A stretch of 64,000 bases of DNA, taken from positions 1,240,001-1,304,000 of the forward strand of contig CAWJGC010000004.1 of NCBI GenBank assembly GCA_963842355.1, read 5' to 3'. This DNA is from JASHPR01 sp963842355 (GTDB lineage: Bacteria > Actinomycetota > Actinomycetes > Streptosporangiales > Streptosporangiaceae). A program made the translations under genes and the position numbers. The notes beneath the pieces are model-generated. The model searched no databases. It saw nothing but the letters and a program-made list of their open reading frames with translations, and was not told where the DNA came from. The first letter of the stretch is position 1. Each line of letters starts with the position of its first letter. Below are positions 1-8,556 of this stretch, in pieces.

Positions 1-25
1 TCGCGGCCACCGCGGGGCCGACCCC

Positions 26-898
26 GTGAACCTGCTGCTCGACGAGGTGGCCGTGGCGGCGTCCCGGCTGGCCGAGGCCGGGGTGGAGTCGCCCCGCACC
101 GACGCCGAGCTGATCGCGGCGCACGTGCACGGCGTGGCCCGGGGGGCCCTGCACACGGTGCCCGACGCCGCTTTCGACCCCCGGTACTGGGACGACGTCG
201 CGCGCCGGGCCTCGCGCGAGCCGCTGCAGCACATCACCGGCCGGGCGTACTTCCGCTACCTGGAGCTCGAGGTCGGGCCCGGCGTGTTCGTGCCGCGGCA
301 GGAGACCGAGGTCATGACCGGCTGGGCCATCGAGGCGCTCGGCGGGATGGACATCGCCGAGCCGGTCGTCGCCGATCTCGGCACCGGCTCGGGCGCGATC
401 GCGCTGGCGATCGCCCAGGAGGTCCCCGGGTCCCGGGTGCACGCGGTCGAGGCCGACCCGCTCGCGCGGCAGTGGACCGAGCGCAACATCGCCGGCTGCG
501 CCGCGGCGGCGCCGCATACGGCGGGCCGGGTCACCCTGCACGGCGACGACTTCGCGACCGCGCTGCCCGGCCTCGACGGCGCCGTCGACCTGGTCATCAG
601 CAACCCGCCCTACATTCCGGCCGGATCCTGGGTGCCGCCCGAGGTCGGTGAGTACGACCCGGCCACCGCGCTGTGGGGAGGCCAGGACGGGCTGGACTCG
701 ATCCGGGTAATCGAGCGCGAGGCCCGGCGGCTGCTCCGTGGCGGGGGCCTGGTCGCGGTGGAGCACGGCGCCCCGCAGGGCGCGGCCGTCTACTGGGTGT
801 TCGCGGAGGAGCAGGGCTGGCGCGGGACCCGCAACCACTGCGATCTGGCCGGCCGTGACCGTTTCGTCACGGCGGCATGGAATGATGAGCGCCCATGA
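26..898 (+). CDS. prmC: Peptide chain release factor N5-glutamine methyltransferase
   Basis: This cytoplasmic enzyme methylates the glutamine of the GGQ motif in release factors RF1 and RF2, using S-adenosylmethionine. The 290-residue protein has an N-terminal helical substrate-binding part, a glycine-rich SAM motif DLGTGSG at residues 117-123 and the hallmark NPPY at 193-196. Length is normal for the family. It starts with GTG. Its stop overlaps the upstream edge of the tsaC region, an arrangement common in actinobacteria, where prfA usually precedes it; prfA would lie left of the window. Identification is secure. Confidence 0.95.
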   Translation: MNLLLDEVAVAASRLAEAGVESPRTDAELIAAHVHGVARGALHTVPDAAFDPRYWDDVARRASREPLQHITGRAYFRYLELEVGPGVFVPRQETEVMTGWAIEALGGMDIAEPVVADLGTGSGAIALAIAQEVPGSRVHAVEADPLARQWTERNIAGCAAAAPHTAGRVTLHGDDFATALPGLDGAVDLVISNPPYIPAGSWVPPEVGEYDPATALWGGQDGLDSIRVIEREARRLLRGGGLVAVEHGAPQGAAVYWVFAEEQGWRGTRNHCDLAGRDRFVTAAWNDERP

Positions 899-950
899 GC
901 GAGCCGGAGGGCCGGGCCGGGGGAATGCGGAGGCGAGCGGGGGTGCGCCC

Positions 951-1676
951 GTGAGCACCAGGTATGACTGCGCGGACCCGCCGGCCCGCGCCGAGGGGCT
1001 CGCCGCGGCGGCGCTGGCGCTGCGCACCGGCGAGCTGGTCGTGCTGCCGACCGACACCGTGTACGGCGTCGGCGCCGACGCCTTCCATCCGGCGGCGGTC
1101 AGGGCCCTGCTCGCGGCCAAGGGACGGGGCCGGGAGATGCCGCCGCCGGTACTGGTCGGCACCGTACGGGCGGCCACCGCGCTGATCGAGGACCTCGGGC
1201 CGTACGGCAAGGACCTGATCGACGAGTTCTGGCCGGGCGGCCTGACCATCGTGTGCCGCGCGAGCCGCACGCTGAACTGGGACCTGGGCGACACGCGCGG
1301 GACGGTGGCGGTCCGGATGCCGTTGCACCGGGTCGCCCTGGACCTGCTCAAGGAGACCGGCCCCCTGGCGGTCAGCAGCGCCAACCGCACCGGCGCCCCC
1401 GCCGCGGCCACCGCCGCCGAGGCGGAGGAGCAACTCGGCAGCGCGGTCTCGGTCTACCTGGACGGGGGGCCGTGCCAGGCGGATGTTCCGTCCACGATCG
1501 TGGACCTCACCGGGGACGTGCCGCGGCTGCTGCGGGCGGGCGCGGTCTCGATCGGGCGGCTGCGCGAGGTGGCGGCGCTGTCCACCACGGGGCCGTCCGC
1601 CGCGGGGCCGTCCGCCGCGGGGCCGTCCGCCGCGGGGCCGTCCGCCACGGGGCCGTCCGCCACGGGCGACGCCTAG
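951..1676 (+). CDS. tsaC: L-threonylcarbamoyladenylate synthase (Sua5/YrdC/YwlC)
   Basis: Makes threonylcarbamoyl-AMP from threonine, bicarbonate and ATP for the t6A37 modification of ANN-decoding tRNAs. The family signature is visible as VVLPTDTVYGVGADAF near the N-terminus, and further on as LAVSSANRTG and PSTIVDLT. I chose the GTG at 951 because actinobacterial homologues begin with a similar STRYDC sequence. ATG codons at 882 and 885, in the same frame and overlapping the end of prmC, would add about 22 unlike residues. The C-terminus is odd: five 15-bp repeats encode Gly-Pro-Ser-Ala-Ala/Thr units just before the stop, outside the conserved domain. Confidence 0.92.
   Translation: MSTRYDCADPPARAEGLAAAALALRTGELVVLPTDTVYGVGADAFHPAAVRALLAAKGRGREMPPPVLVGTVRAATALIEDLGPYGKDLIDEFWPGGLTIVCRASRTLNWDLGDTRGTVAVRMPLHRVALDLLKETGPLAVSSANRTGAPAAATAAEAEEQLGSAVSVYLDGGPCQADVPSTIVDLTGDVPRLLRAGAVSIGRLREVAALSTTGPSAAGPSAAGPSAAGPSATGPSATGDA
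1589..1663 (+). repeat. 15-bp x5 tandem repeat in the 3' end of tsaC
   Basis: Five consecutive copies of ggggccgtccgccgc; the last two carry one G-to-A change. The period is a multiple of three, so the reading frame is kept and a GPSAA/GPSAT tail is added to the protein. The repeat ends about ten bases before the TAG stop. Confidence 0.97.
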
Positions 1677-1790
1677 CGGGCCGATCCGGAACTGATCGGC
1701 GGGTGATCGGCGGGTGATCAGCGCGGCGGCCCGGGTGGTGCTCTAGAGTGACCGTAATGCCGTACATCCCGGTGCACCCGTCCGGACCTG

Positions 1791-3131
1791 GTGGTCACTG
1801 TGCGTGAGTACGCCCTGACCGTCCTGATCACGGCGGCCGTAACCTACCTGCTGACGCCGCTGGCGCGCCGCGTGGCGGTCGCGGGGGGCGCGATTCACGC
1901 CGCCCGCGACCGGGACGTGCACGTCGTGCCGATCCCGCTGCTGGGCGGGCTGGCCATCTACGGGGGAGTGGCCGCGGGCCTTATCGTGGCCGGCCAGATC
2001 ACGCCGCTGCGCGTCCTGTTCCAGGACAGCCCCCGGATGGCGCCCGGGCTGCTGCTGGCCGGCGGGCTGATCGTCGGTGTAGGAGTCATCGACGACCGGT
2101 GGGGGCTGGCCCCGGTCGTCAAGCTGGCCGGCCAGGCGGGCGCAGGCGGGATCCTGGTCTGGAGCGGCGCCCAGCTGGGCTGGCTGCCCGAGCCCAACGG
2201 CCAGACGCTGGGCCTGTCCGCGAACGATTCGACGGCGCTGACCATCCTGGTCGTCGTGGCGACGATCAACGCGGTCAACTTCATCGACGGCCTGGACGGC
2301 CTGGCCGCCGGGATTGTCTGCATTGCGGCGATCGCCTTCTTTGTCTACTACTACCGGCTCACCGAAGTGGTGCAGCCGCACCTGTCCGACCTGGGCGTCT
2401 CGCCCCTCGCCGCCGCGGTGCTGGTCGGGGCGTGCCTGGGCTTCCTGCCGCACAACTTCTACCCGGCCCGGATCTTCATGGGCGACACCGGCTCGATGCT
2501 GCTCGGGCTGCTGCTGGCCTACGTCCCGATCTCGAGCATCGCGTCGCTCCCCTCCGGGAGCCTGCCGCGGGCCGCCAACCGGTTCCCCGAGATCCTGCCG
2601 CTGCTGCTGCCCGCCACGATCCTGGTCATCCCCTACGCGGACCTGCTGCTGGCCGTGGTGCGGCGGACCCGGGCCGGGCAGTCGCCGCTGGCCCCGGACC
2701 GCAAGCACCTGCACCACCGCCTGCTCGACATCGGCCACTCGCATCGCTCCAGCGTGCTGATCATGTACCTGTGGGCGGCGCTGTTCTCCGGCCTCGTGGT
2801 CTGGCTGTCCATCGCGAAGACCCCGCTGTTCGTGTTCGCCGTGATCACGGTGGCGGCCGTGCTCATGCTGCTGCTGATGTCGATGCCGAGGCTGCGGTGG
2901 TGGGAGCGCGAGCGCCGGGCCAGGGCCGCGGCGGCGGCCCGGGCGGTCGTGGCGGACCAGTTGGCCGCCAGGCCGATGGTGGCGCCCCGGGCCGGCGTGC
3001 CCCGGGCCGGCGTGCCCCGGCCCGGGATGGAGCCCCAGGAGGCGGCGCCCGGCGCGGCCAGCGCCACCAACGGCTCGAGCGGCAACGGCGTTACCCGCGC
3101 CGCCCCGGGTGTTCCCGCACGTCCCCGCTGA
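1791..3131 (+). CDS. WecA/MraY-family undecaprenyl-phosphate sugar-1-phosphate transferase
   Basis: A polytopic membrane enzyme that transfers a sugar-1-phosphate, most likely GlcNAc-1-phosphate, from a UDP-sugar to polyprenyl phosphate, starting cell-wall glycopolymer synthesis. Evidence is the Asp-Asp pair at residues 101-102 (GVIDDRWG), the NFIDGLDGLAAG motif near 163-174, a GDTGSM loop and the HLHHRLL motif of the cytoplasmic loop. About 10-11 hydrophobic segments can be seen. The last 80 residues are a low-complexity Ala/Pro/Arg tail with a short AGVPR repeat. It starts with GTG; a second in-frame GTG lies at 1800. In actinobacteria this gene normally sits just ahead of the atp operon, as here. 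Confidence 0.9.
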   Translation: MVTVREYALTVLITAAVTYLLTPLARRVAVAGGAIHAARDRDVHVVPIPLLGGLAIYGGVAAGLIVAGQITPLRVLFQDSPRMAPGLLLAGGLIVGVGVIDDRWGLAPVVKLAGQAGAGGILVWSGAQLGWLPEPNGQTLGLSANDSTALTILVVVATINAVNFIDGLDGLAAGIVCIAAIAFFVYYYRLTEVVQPHLSDLGVSPLAAAVLVGACLGFLPHNFYPARIFMGDTGSMLLGLLLAYVPISSIASLPSGSLPRAANRFPEILPLLLPATILVIPYADLLLAVVRRTRAGQSPLAPDRKHLHHRLLDIGHSHRSSVLIMYLWAALFSGLVVWLSIAKTPLFVFAVITVAAVLMLLLMSMPRLRWWERERRARAAAAARAVVADQLAARPMVAPRAGVPRAGVPRPGMEPQEAAPGAASATNGSSGNGVTRAAPGVPARPR

Positions 3132-3240
3132 GCGGTCAGGGCCGGAGGGCTGTGCGGTGGCTACCGCGCCAGGCGGCGCACCGGCCCCGATGAGTTACTT
3201 TCGTCACGTTAGGTGACCTGATGACCCCAAGGTCGGGGAG

Positions 3241-3260
3241 CTTGTGATATCTTTCACAAG
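3241..3260. promoter_or_regulatory. Rex-like operator upstream of the atp operon
   Basis: A perfect dyad with 7-bp arms, CTTGTGA and TCACAAG, and a 6-base spacer TATCTT. It has the spacing of the Rex site (TGTGAA-N4-TTCACA) with one mismatch in the left half. It lies in the 216-bp gap before the atpI-like gene. Rex is the NADH/NAD+-sensing repressor of respiratory genes in actinomycetes. That it acts here is inference. Confidence 0.6.
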
Positions 3261-3347
3261 AGCAGCCCACCCGACGATGAGTAAGAGGCCCGTGATACGT
3301 TTCGCTCACCTGGCGACGCAGCGGCGCCGCCGCTGTGGTGACGCGGT

Positions 3348-3845
3348 ATGGTGCCCCCCGGGTACCGATGTGTCCGCGGGGGTCAGGAAGTTTCGGTCGA
3401 GCTCTCCCGGAGCCTGGTAATGGTGGCGAACTATGTCCCGATCGTCCGGCGGTCGGCAGCGGTGGCTGCCGTGGCCGCCGCCGTGATGGTCGCGCTCGCC
3501 GCGGGATTCGCCGGCAGCAAAGGCCTGATCGGCGCCGCGATCGGGGTGGGCGTGGTCACCGTGTTCTTCGGGATCAGCGTGCTCGCCGTGAGCCGGGCCG
3601 CGCGGGTGAGTCCCCAGGTCATGATGGTGACCGCGCTCACCACGTACCTGGTCAAGATCGTTATCTTGCTTTTCCTGGTCGGGCAGTTCCAGGACTCGAC
3701 CGCGTTCAACCCCCGGATGTTCGGCCTGACCGCGATCGTGTGCATCATCGTCTACAGCGCGGCGCAGGTGATGTGGTCCATGCGGCTGAAGACGCTGTAC
3801 GTCGACCCGCCCGCCTCCCCTCCCCCCTTCATTGGCGAACGGTGA
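3348..3845 (+). CDS. atpI: AtpI-like membrane protein (ATP synthase protein I)
   Basis: A small, very hydrophobic protein with about four transmembrane helices, followed by a short polar tail rich in Pro. Position (first gene of the atp operon) and topology fit the AtpI/UncI family, which helps assemble the c-ring or import cations. The sequence alone is weakly conserved. The ATG at 3348 is used here. An in-frame ATG at 3420, with GGAG about ten bases ahead, gives a 141-residue protein closer to typical length, so the true start is uncertain. Confidence 0.75.
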   Translation: MVPPGYRCVRGGQEVSVELSRSLVMVANYVPIVRRSAAVAAVAAAVMVALAAGFAGSKGLIGAAIGVGVVTVFFGISVLAVSRAARVSPQVMMVTALTTYLVKIVILLFLVGQFQDSTAFNPRMFGLTAIVCIIVYSAAQVMWSMRLKTLYVDPPASPPPFIGER

Positions 3846-3915
3846 CTCGTGGGCCACAGTCAGGACCTGGACGGCGTAACGCGGCCCACGCGGAACGCTG
3901 CGGCGGCGGGCCCCG

Positions 3916-4164
3916 GTGAGCGGGGCCGGCGGCGGCCAGCGGCCGGGGAAGGAGCGCCAGCCGAGCGAGCCCCCCGGCGTGCCGCACGGGGCGAGTGCCG
4001 GCTGGACGATCCTCAGCTACATGATCGGGGGAATGGCCCTCTACGGCGCGCTCGGCTGGCTGATCGGCCGGTGGACCGGGATCGCGGTGCTGTTCCCCGT
4101 CGGGATGCTGACCGGCCTGGGCCTGGCGATCGCCATGATCATCATGCGGTACGGAAGGCACTGA
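3916..4164 (+). CDS. AtpZ/AtpI-type F0 assembly protein
   Basis: An 82-residue protein with a polar, Gly/Pro-rich N-terminus (about 30 residues) followed by two transmembrane helices joined by a short GRWTG turn. This two-helix pattern (ALGWLIGRWTG and GLAIAMIIMRYG) is typical of AtpZ, which works with AtpI in c-ring assembly. It lies between the atpI-like gene and atpB on the same strand. GTG start. The exact role is known only by family analogy. Confidence 0.72.
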   Translation: MSGAGGGQRPGKERQPSEPPGVPHGASAGWTILSYMIGGMALYGALGWLIGRWTGIAVLFPVGMLTGLGLAIAMIIMRYGRH

Positions 4165-4269
4165 CCGCCCCGCCGCGACACACAGCCGTCGTCCGCCGGA
4201 GCATCCGGCATACTGACGTAGCCCGGGCCACGCGTCGGAGCGGCGCGCGAGCGGCCGGAGGAGCATGCG

Positions 4270-5097
4270 GTGATTGATATCCAGGCGATCACGACGGCGC
4301 CCAAATGCGACCCTGACACGGTCCATTTCGGCTCCGGAGCGTGCGGCTACCCCGCCCCGTCGATCGACAACTTCTTCTTCAAGCCGATCTTCTCGATCGG
4401 CTCCTTCCACTTCACCAAGCCGGAGTTGCTCGCGATCGTGGCCGGCGCCATCGTGCTCGGCTTCTTCTGGTACGCGTTCCGCAAGCCGCAGCGCGTCCCC
4501 CGCGGCGCGCAGAACGTGGCCGAACTGGGCGTCCTGTTCGTCCGGGACCAGATACTGCGGCCCCAGCTCGGCAAGCGGGGCGACCGCTACCTGCCGTTCC
4601 TGGTCACGCTGTTCTTCTTCATCTGGCTGATGAACATCGGGGAGATCATCCCGGGCATCCTGTTCCCGGCGACGTCGAAATTCGGGATCCCGCTGGGGCT
4701 CACGCTCGTCGTGTGGGTCACCTACATGTCCATCGGCATCAAGTACCAGGGGCCGATCGGCTACTTCAAGAACATGGCGGTCCCGTCGGGCGCGCCGTGG
4801 TGGATCCTGCCGCTGCTGAGCCCGATCGAGCTGCTGTCCAACATCATCGTGCGGCCGTTCACGCTGTCGATCCGGCTGTTCGCCAACATGCTGGCCGGGC
4901 ACCTGCTGCTGCTGGTGTTCTACGCCGCCACCTGGTACCTGTTCACCCTGTCGATCGGCCTGCTGTTCTCCGCCACCTCGTTCGTGGTCGCCATCCTCGT
5001 GACGTTCCTCGAGGTGCTGATCACCGCCCTGCAGGCGTTCATCTTCACGACGCTGGCCGCCTTCTACTTCGCGGATGCGATGCAAGCGTCGCACTGA
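4270..5097 (+). CDS. atpB: ATP synthase F0 subunit a
   Basis: Membrane stator subunit that forms the two proton half-channels beside the c-ring. The 275-residue protein has about five to six helices. The conserved SIRLFANMLAGHLLL helix carries the essential arginine that faces the c-subunit carboxylate. GTG start, 105 bp after the AtpZ-like gene; the 66-bp gap to atpE carries the atpE ribosome-binding site. Identification is secure. Confidence 0.97.
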   Translation: MIDIQAITTAPKCDPDTVHFGSGACGYPAPSIDNFFFKPIFSIGSFHFTKPELLAIVAGAIVLGFFWYAFRKPQRVPRGAQNVAELGVLFVRDQILRPQLGKRGDRYLPFLVTLFFFIWLMNIGEIIPGILFPATSKFGIPLGLTLVVWVTYMSIGIKYQGPIGYFKNMAVPSGAPWWILPLLSPIELLSNIIVRPFTLSIRLFANMLAGHLLLLVFYAATWYLFTLSIGLLFSATSFVVAILVTFLEVLITALQAFIFTTLAAFYFADAMQASH

Positions 5098-5162
5098 CCG
5101 ACACGAGCTCACGAAAGCCTCCGGCGGGAAGAGCCGCCGGCCAGAAAAAAGGAAACCAGCAC

Positions 5163-5417
5163 ATGCAGAGTCTGACCAGCGTCCTAGCGACGGGCACGAC
5201 CACCAACCTCGATATCAAGAATCTGGGCGCGCTCGTCTACGGCCTGGCCGCGATCGGGCCGGGCATCGGCATCGGCCTGGTCTTCGGCCACGCCATCGAC
5301 GGGATGGCCCGCCAGCCCGAGGCCACCGGCCTCATCACCACGTACATGTGGATCGGCTTCGCGCTGACCGAGGCGCTCGCGCTGATCGGCATCGCGGTCC
5401 CGTTCTTCATCAAGTGA
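5163..5417 (+). CDS. atpE: ATP synthase F0 subunit c
   Basis: Proteolipid that forms the rotating ring. The 84-residue protein has two transmembrane helices joined by the polar loop ARQPEA. The first helix holds the glycine-rich GPGIGIGLVFG and the second the proton-binding carboxylate Glu70 in FALTEALAL. The ATG at 5163 follows an A-rich AAAAAAGGAAA ribosome-binding site, stronger than at the other atp genes, which fits the need for many c subunits per complex. Confidence 0.97.
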   Translation: MQSLTSVLATGTTTNLDIKNLGALVYGLAAIGPGIGIGLVFGHAIDGMARQPEATGLITTYMWIGFALTEALALIGIAVPFFIK

Positions 5418-5439
5418 GGCGTCGGAGAGGTAGCGCGTC

Positions 5440-5994
5440 ATGATGCACCTGGCGCAAGCCGCCACGCAGAACCCGCTGACCCCGGACCTGGTCGAGCTGA
5501 TCATCGGCACGGTCGTGTTCTTCATCGTCTTCGGCGTTATGGCCAAGCTGCTGGTCCCGAGGATCACCCGGATGCTCGCGGAGCGCACCGACGCGATCGA
5601 GGGCGGCCTCAAGCGCGCCGAGGAGGCCCAGGCCGAGGCGGCGCAGCTGTACAAGCAGTACCAGGATCAGCTGGCCGAGGCCCGGCACGAGGCCGCGCGG
5701 CTGCGCGAGGAGGCCAGGGAGCAGGGCGCGGCGATCATCGCGCGGATGCGCGCCGACGGGCAGGCCGAGTACGACCGGCTGACGGCGGCCGCGCAGGCGC
5801 AGATCGAAGCCGAGAAGCAGCAGGCGCTGATCTCGCTGCGGACCGAGGTCGGCTCGCTCTCGGTGGAGCTCGCCAGCCGGATCGTCGGCGAGTCGCTGGA
5901 CGACGAGGCGCGGCAGCGCCGCACCGTGGACCGGTTCCTGGCCCAGCTCGACCAGCAGTCCCGGAGCGCTGGCGCGCCGGAGACGGCCCGATGA
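5440..5994 (+). CDS. atpF: ATP synthase F0 subunit b
   Basis: Peripheral-stalk subunit: one N-terminal membrane helix (IIGTVVFFIVFGVMAK, around residues 21-36), then a long charged, Ala/Glu/Arg/Gln-rich coiled coil to about residue 150. Length (184 residues) is normal. Two adjacent ATG codons begin the gene. The stop codon lies inside the first of two 17-bp direct repeats that separate it from atpH. Confidence 0.96.
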   Translation: MMHLAQAATQNPLTPDLVELIIGTVVFFIVFGVMAKLLVPRITRMLAERTDAIEGGLKRAEEAQAEAAQLYKQYQDQLAEARHEAARLREEAREQGAAIIARMRADGQAEYDRLTAAAQAQIEAEKQQALISLRTEVGSLSVELASRIVGESLDDEARQRRTVDRFLAQLDQQSRSAGAPETAR

Positions 5995-6020
5995 GCCGGG
6001 CCACCCGATGAGCCGGGCCG
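5987..6020 (+). repeat. 17-bp x2 direct repeat at the atpF stop
   Basis: Two adjacent copies of cccgatgagccgggcc plus one variable base. The first copy contains the ATG-TGA region that ends atpF; the second repeats it out of frame. The likely result of a tandem duplication is that an original ATGA-type atpF/atpH overlap was separated and atpH now begins at GTG 6025. Confidence 0.9.
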
Positions 6021-6024
6021 TCCG

Positions 6025-6837
6025 GTGAGGGGAGCCAGCCGCGCGTCGCTCGCCGAGGCCAAGGAGCAGCTCACCGCGGCCATCGCCGGCGGCGCCGACC
6101 TCGGCCAGCTCGGCGACGAGCTGTTCGCCGTGGCCGGGCTGCTCGACCGCGAGGGCGGGCTGCGCCGGATGCTGTCCGACCCGGCCCGCGAGGCCCGGGC
6201 CAAGACCGGCCTGGTCCAGCAGCTGCTCGGGTCCAGGATCGGGCCCGCGACGCTGGAGCTGGTCCGCGGCCTGGTCAGCGCGCGCTGGTCGGAGCCCGGG
6301 GACCTCCCCGACGCGGCCGAGCAGCTCGCCGCGCTCACGGTCATCGAGATCGCGGACCAGCAGGGCACGCTGGACGACGTGGAGGACGAGCTGTTCCGGT
6401 TCGGCCGGGTCGTGAACGCCGATCCAGAGCTCCGCACCGCGCTGTCCGGATATCTCGTCCCGGCGGAGCGCAAGGTCGAGCTGCTCGACGCGCTGCTGGC
6501 CGGCAAGGTGACCGAGCCGACGCTGCGGCTGGTCACGCAGGCCGCGGTGCAGGCCAGGGGACGTAGCCTGGATGCAAGCCTGGAAGAGTTCGCCCGCCTG
6601 GCCGCCGAGCGCCGGGAGCGGCTCGTGGCCGAGGTGCACGCGGCGATCGCGCTCACCGCGGCGCAGCGCCGCCGGCTCGCGGGGGCCCTGGCGGCCTCCT
6701 ACGGCCGTGACATACACCTGAACATCGTGCTCGACCCCCGGGTCATCGGCGGCATGACCGTGCAGATCTCGGGCGAGCTCATCGACGGCAGCATGGCAAG
6801 CCGGCTGGCCGGGCTCCGGCGCAGGCTGGCCTCCTGA
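6025..6837 (+). CDS. atpH: ATP synthase F1 subunit delta (OSCP)
   Basis: Connects the peripheral stalk to the top of the F1 head. The 270-residue length is typical of actinobacterial delta proteins. The C-terminal part shows the family signature (HLNIVLDPRVIGGMTVQISGE, positions about 229-249, quoted in part) ending in a dispensable basic tail. Starts with GTG; the ATG codons at 5991 and 6008 are in other frames. Next gene atpA follows after 51 bp. Confidence 0.95.
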   Translation: MRGASRASLAEAKEQLTAAIAGGADLGQLGDELFAVAGLLDREGGLRRMLSDPAREARAKTGLVQQLLGSRIGPATLELVRGLVSARWSEPGDLPDAAEQLAALTVIEIADQQGTLDDVEDELFRFGRVVNADPELRTALSGYLVPAERKVELLDALLAGKVTEPTLRLVTQAAVQARGRSLDASLEEFARLAAERRERLVAEVHAAIALTAAQRRRLAGALAASYGRDIHLNIVLDPRVIGGMTVQISGELIDGSMASRLAGLRRRLAS

Positions 6838-6888
6838 GATCCCGACCAGACCTAGACCCAGACGCAGCACAGAAAGAACGCGAGGACC

Positions 6889-8547
6889 ATGGCGGAGCTG
6901 ACAATCCGGCCGGAGGAGATCCGGGACGCGCTGGCGCGTTTCGTCGAGGCGTACGAGCCGGAAGCCACAGCCATCCAGGAGATCGGCATCGTGGCCGAGG
7001 CGGGCGACGGGATCGCGCACGTCGAGGGGCTGCCCTCGGCCATGGCCAGCGAGCTGCTCGAGTTCGAGGACGGCACCCGCGGCATCGCGCTGAACCTGGA
7101 CGTGCGCGACATCGGCGTGGTCATCCTCGGCGAATACAGCAAGATCGACCAGGGCCAGCGGGTCAAGCGCACCGGCGAGGTCCTGTCCGTTCCCGTGGGC
7201 GACGGCTTCCTCGGCCGGGTGGTGGACCCGCTCGGCAAGCCGCTGGACGGCAAGGGCCCGATCGAGGGCACCGAGTTGCGCGCGCTCGAGCTGCAGGCGC
7301 CCTCGGTGGTGCAGCGCCAGAAAGTGAACGAGCCGCTGCAGACCGGGATCAAGGCGATCGACGCGATCACCCCGATCGGGCGCGGCCAGCGCGAGCTGAT
7401 CATCGGTGACCGGCAGACCGGCAAGACCGCCATCGCCGTTGACACGATCATCAACCAGAAGGGCAACTGGGACTCCGGCGACCCGAAGCGCCAGGTCAAG
7501 TGCGTCTACGTGGCCGTGGGCCAGAAGGGCTCGACGATCGCGCAGGTCCGTCAGTCGCTCGAGGACGCGGGCGCGCTGCAGTACACCGCGATCGTGGCGG
7601 CGCCCGCGTCCGACCCGGCCGGGTACAAGTACCTGGCCCCGTTCACCGGGTCGGCCATCGGCCAGCACTGGATGTACCAGGGCCAGCACGTGCTGATCAT
7701 CTTCGACGACCTGAGCAAGCAGGCCGAGGCCTACCGGGCCATCTCGCTGCTGCTGCGCCTGCCGCCGGGCCGCGAGGCCTACCCGGGTGACGTGTTCTAC
7801 CTGCACTCCCGGCTGCTCGAGCGGTGCGCGAAGCTGTCCGACGCGATCGGCGGCGGGTCGCTCACCGGGCTGCCGATCGTCGAGACCAAGGCCAACGACA
7901 TCTCCGCGTACATCCCGACCAACGTGATCTCGATCACCGACGGGCAGATCTTCCTGGAGACCGACCTGTTCAACTCCGGCGTCCGCCCGGCCATCAACGT
8001 CGGCCAGTCGGTGTCCCGCGTCGGCGGCGACGCCCAGATCAAGGCCATGAAGAAGGTCGCCGGAGGCCTGAAGCTCGCCCTGTCGCAGTACCGCGACCTG
8101 GAGGCGTTCGCGTCGTTCGCCTCGGACCTGGACGCGGTCTCGCGGGCCCAGCTCGACCGGGGCGCCCGCCTGGTCGAGCTGCTCAAGCAGCCGCAGTTCA
8201 GCCCGATGCCGGTGGAGCGGCAGGTGATCTCGGTCTGGGCCGGCACCTCCGGGTACCTCGACGACGTGCCGGTCGAGGACATCGGCCGGTTCGAGGCCGA
8301 GTTCCTCGACTACCTGGACCGGTCGCACGCGGGCATCTACGACGCGATCAGGGAGACCGGCGAGGTGTCCGACGACACCACCACCGCGCTCAAGGACGCG
8401 ATCGACGAGTTCCGGCGCAGCTTCGAGACCAGCAGCGGCGAGATGCTGGTCACGGAGGAGCCCGCCGAGCCTGCCGACGAGTCCGAGGTCGGCCAGGAGC
8501 AGCTCAAGAAGCGCGTGACCCCCCCCGAGCCGGACGAGAAGAAGTAG
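6889..8547 (+). CDS. atpA: ATP synthase F1 subunit alpha
   Basis: Regulatory nucleotide-binding subunit of the alpha3beta3 head. The 552 residues include the Walker A sequence GDRQTGKT at 173-180 and the strongly conserved GYLDDVPVEDI region near the C-terminus. The acidic and basic low-complexity tail (about 30 residues) is normal for actinobacteria. Gap to atpG is only 9 bp. Confidence 0.98.
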   Translation: MAELTIRPEEIRDALARFVEAYEPEATAIQEIGIVAEAGDGIAHVEGLPSAMASELLEFEDGTRGIALNLDVRDIGVVILGEYSKIDQGQRVKRTGEVLSVPVGDGFLGRVVDPLGKPLDGKGPIEGTELRALELQAPSVVQRQKVNEPLQTGIKAIDAITPIGRGQRELIIGDRQTGKTAIAVDTIINQKGNWDSGDPKRQVKCVYVAVGQKGSTIAQVRQSLEDAGALQYTAIVAAPASDPAGYKYLAPFTGSAIGQHWMYQGQHVLIIFDDLSKQAEAYRAISLLLRLPPGREAYPGDVFYLHSRLLERCAKLSDAIGGGSLTGLPIVETKANDISAYIPTNVISITDGQIFLETDLFNSGVRPAINVGQSVSRVGGDAQIKAMKKVAGGLKLALSQYRDLEAFASFASDLDAVSRAQLDRGARLVELLKQPQFSPMPVERQVISVWAGTSGYLDDVPVEDIGRFEAEFLDYLDRSHAGIYDAIRETGEVSDDTTTALKDAIDEFRRSFETSSGEMLVTEEPAEPADESEVGQEQLKKRVTPPEPDEKK

Positions 8548-8556
8548 GGCGCAGCC

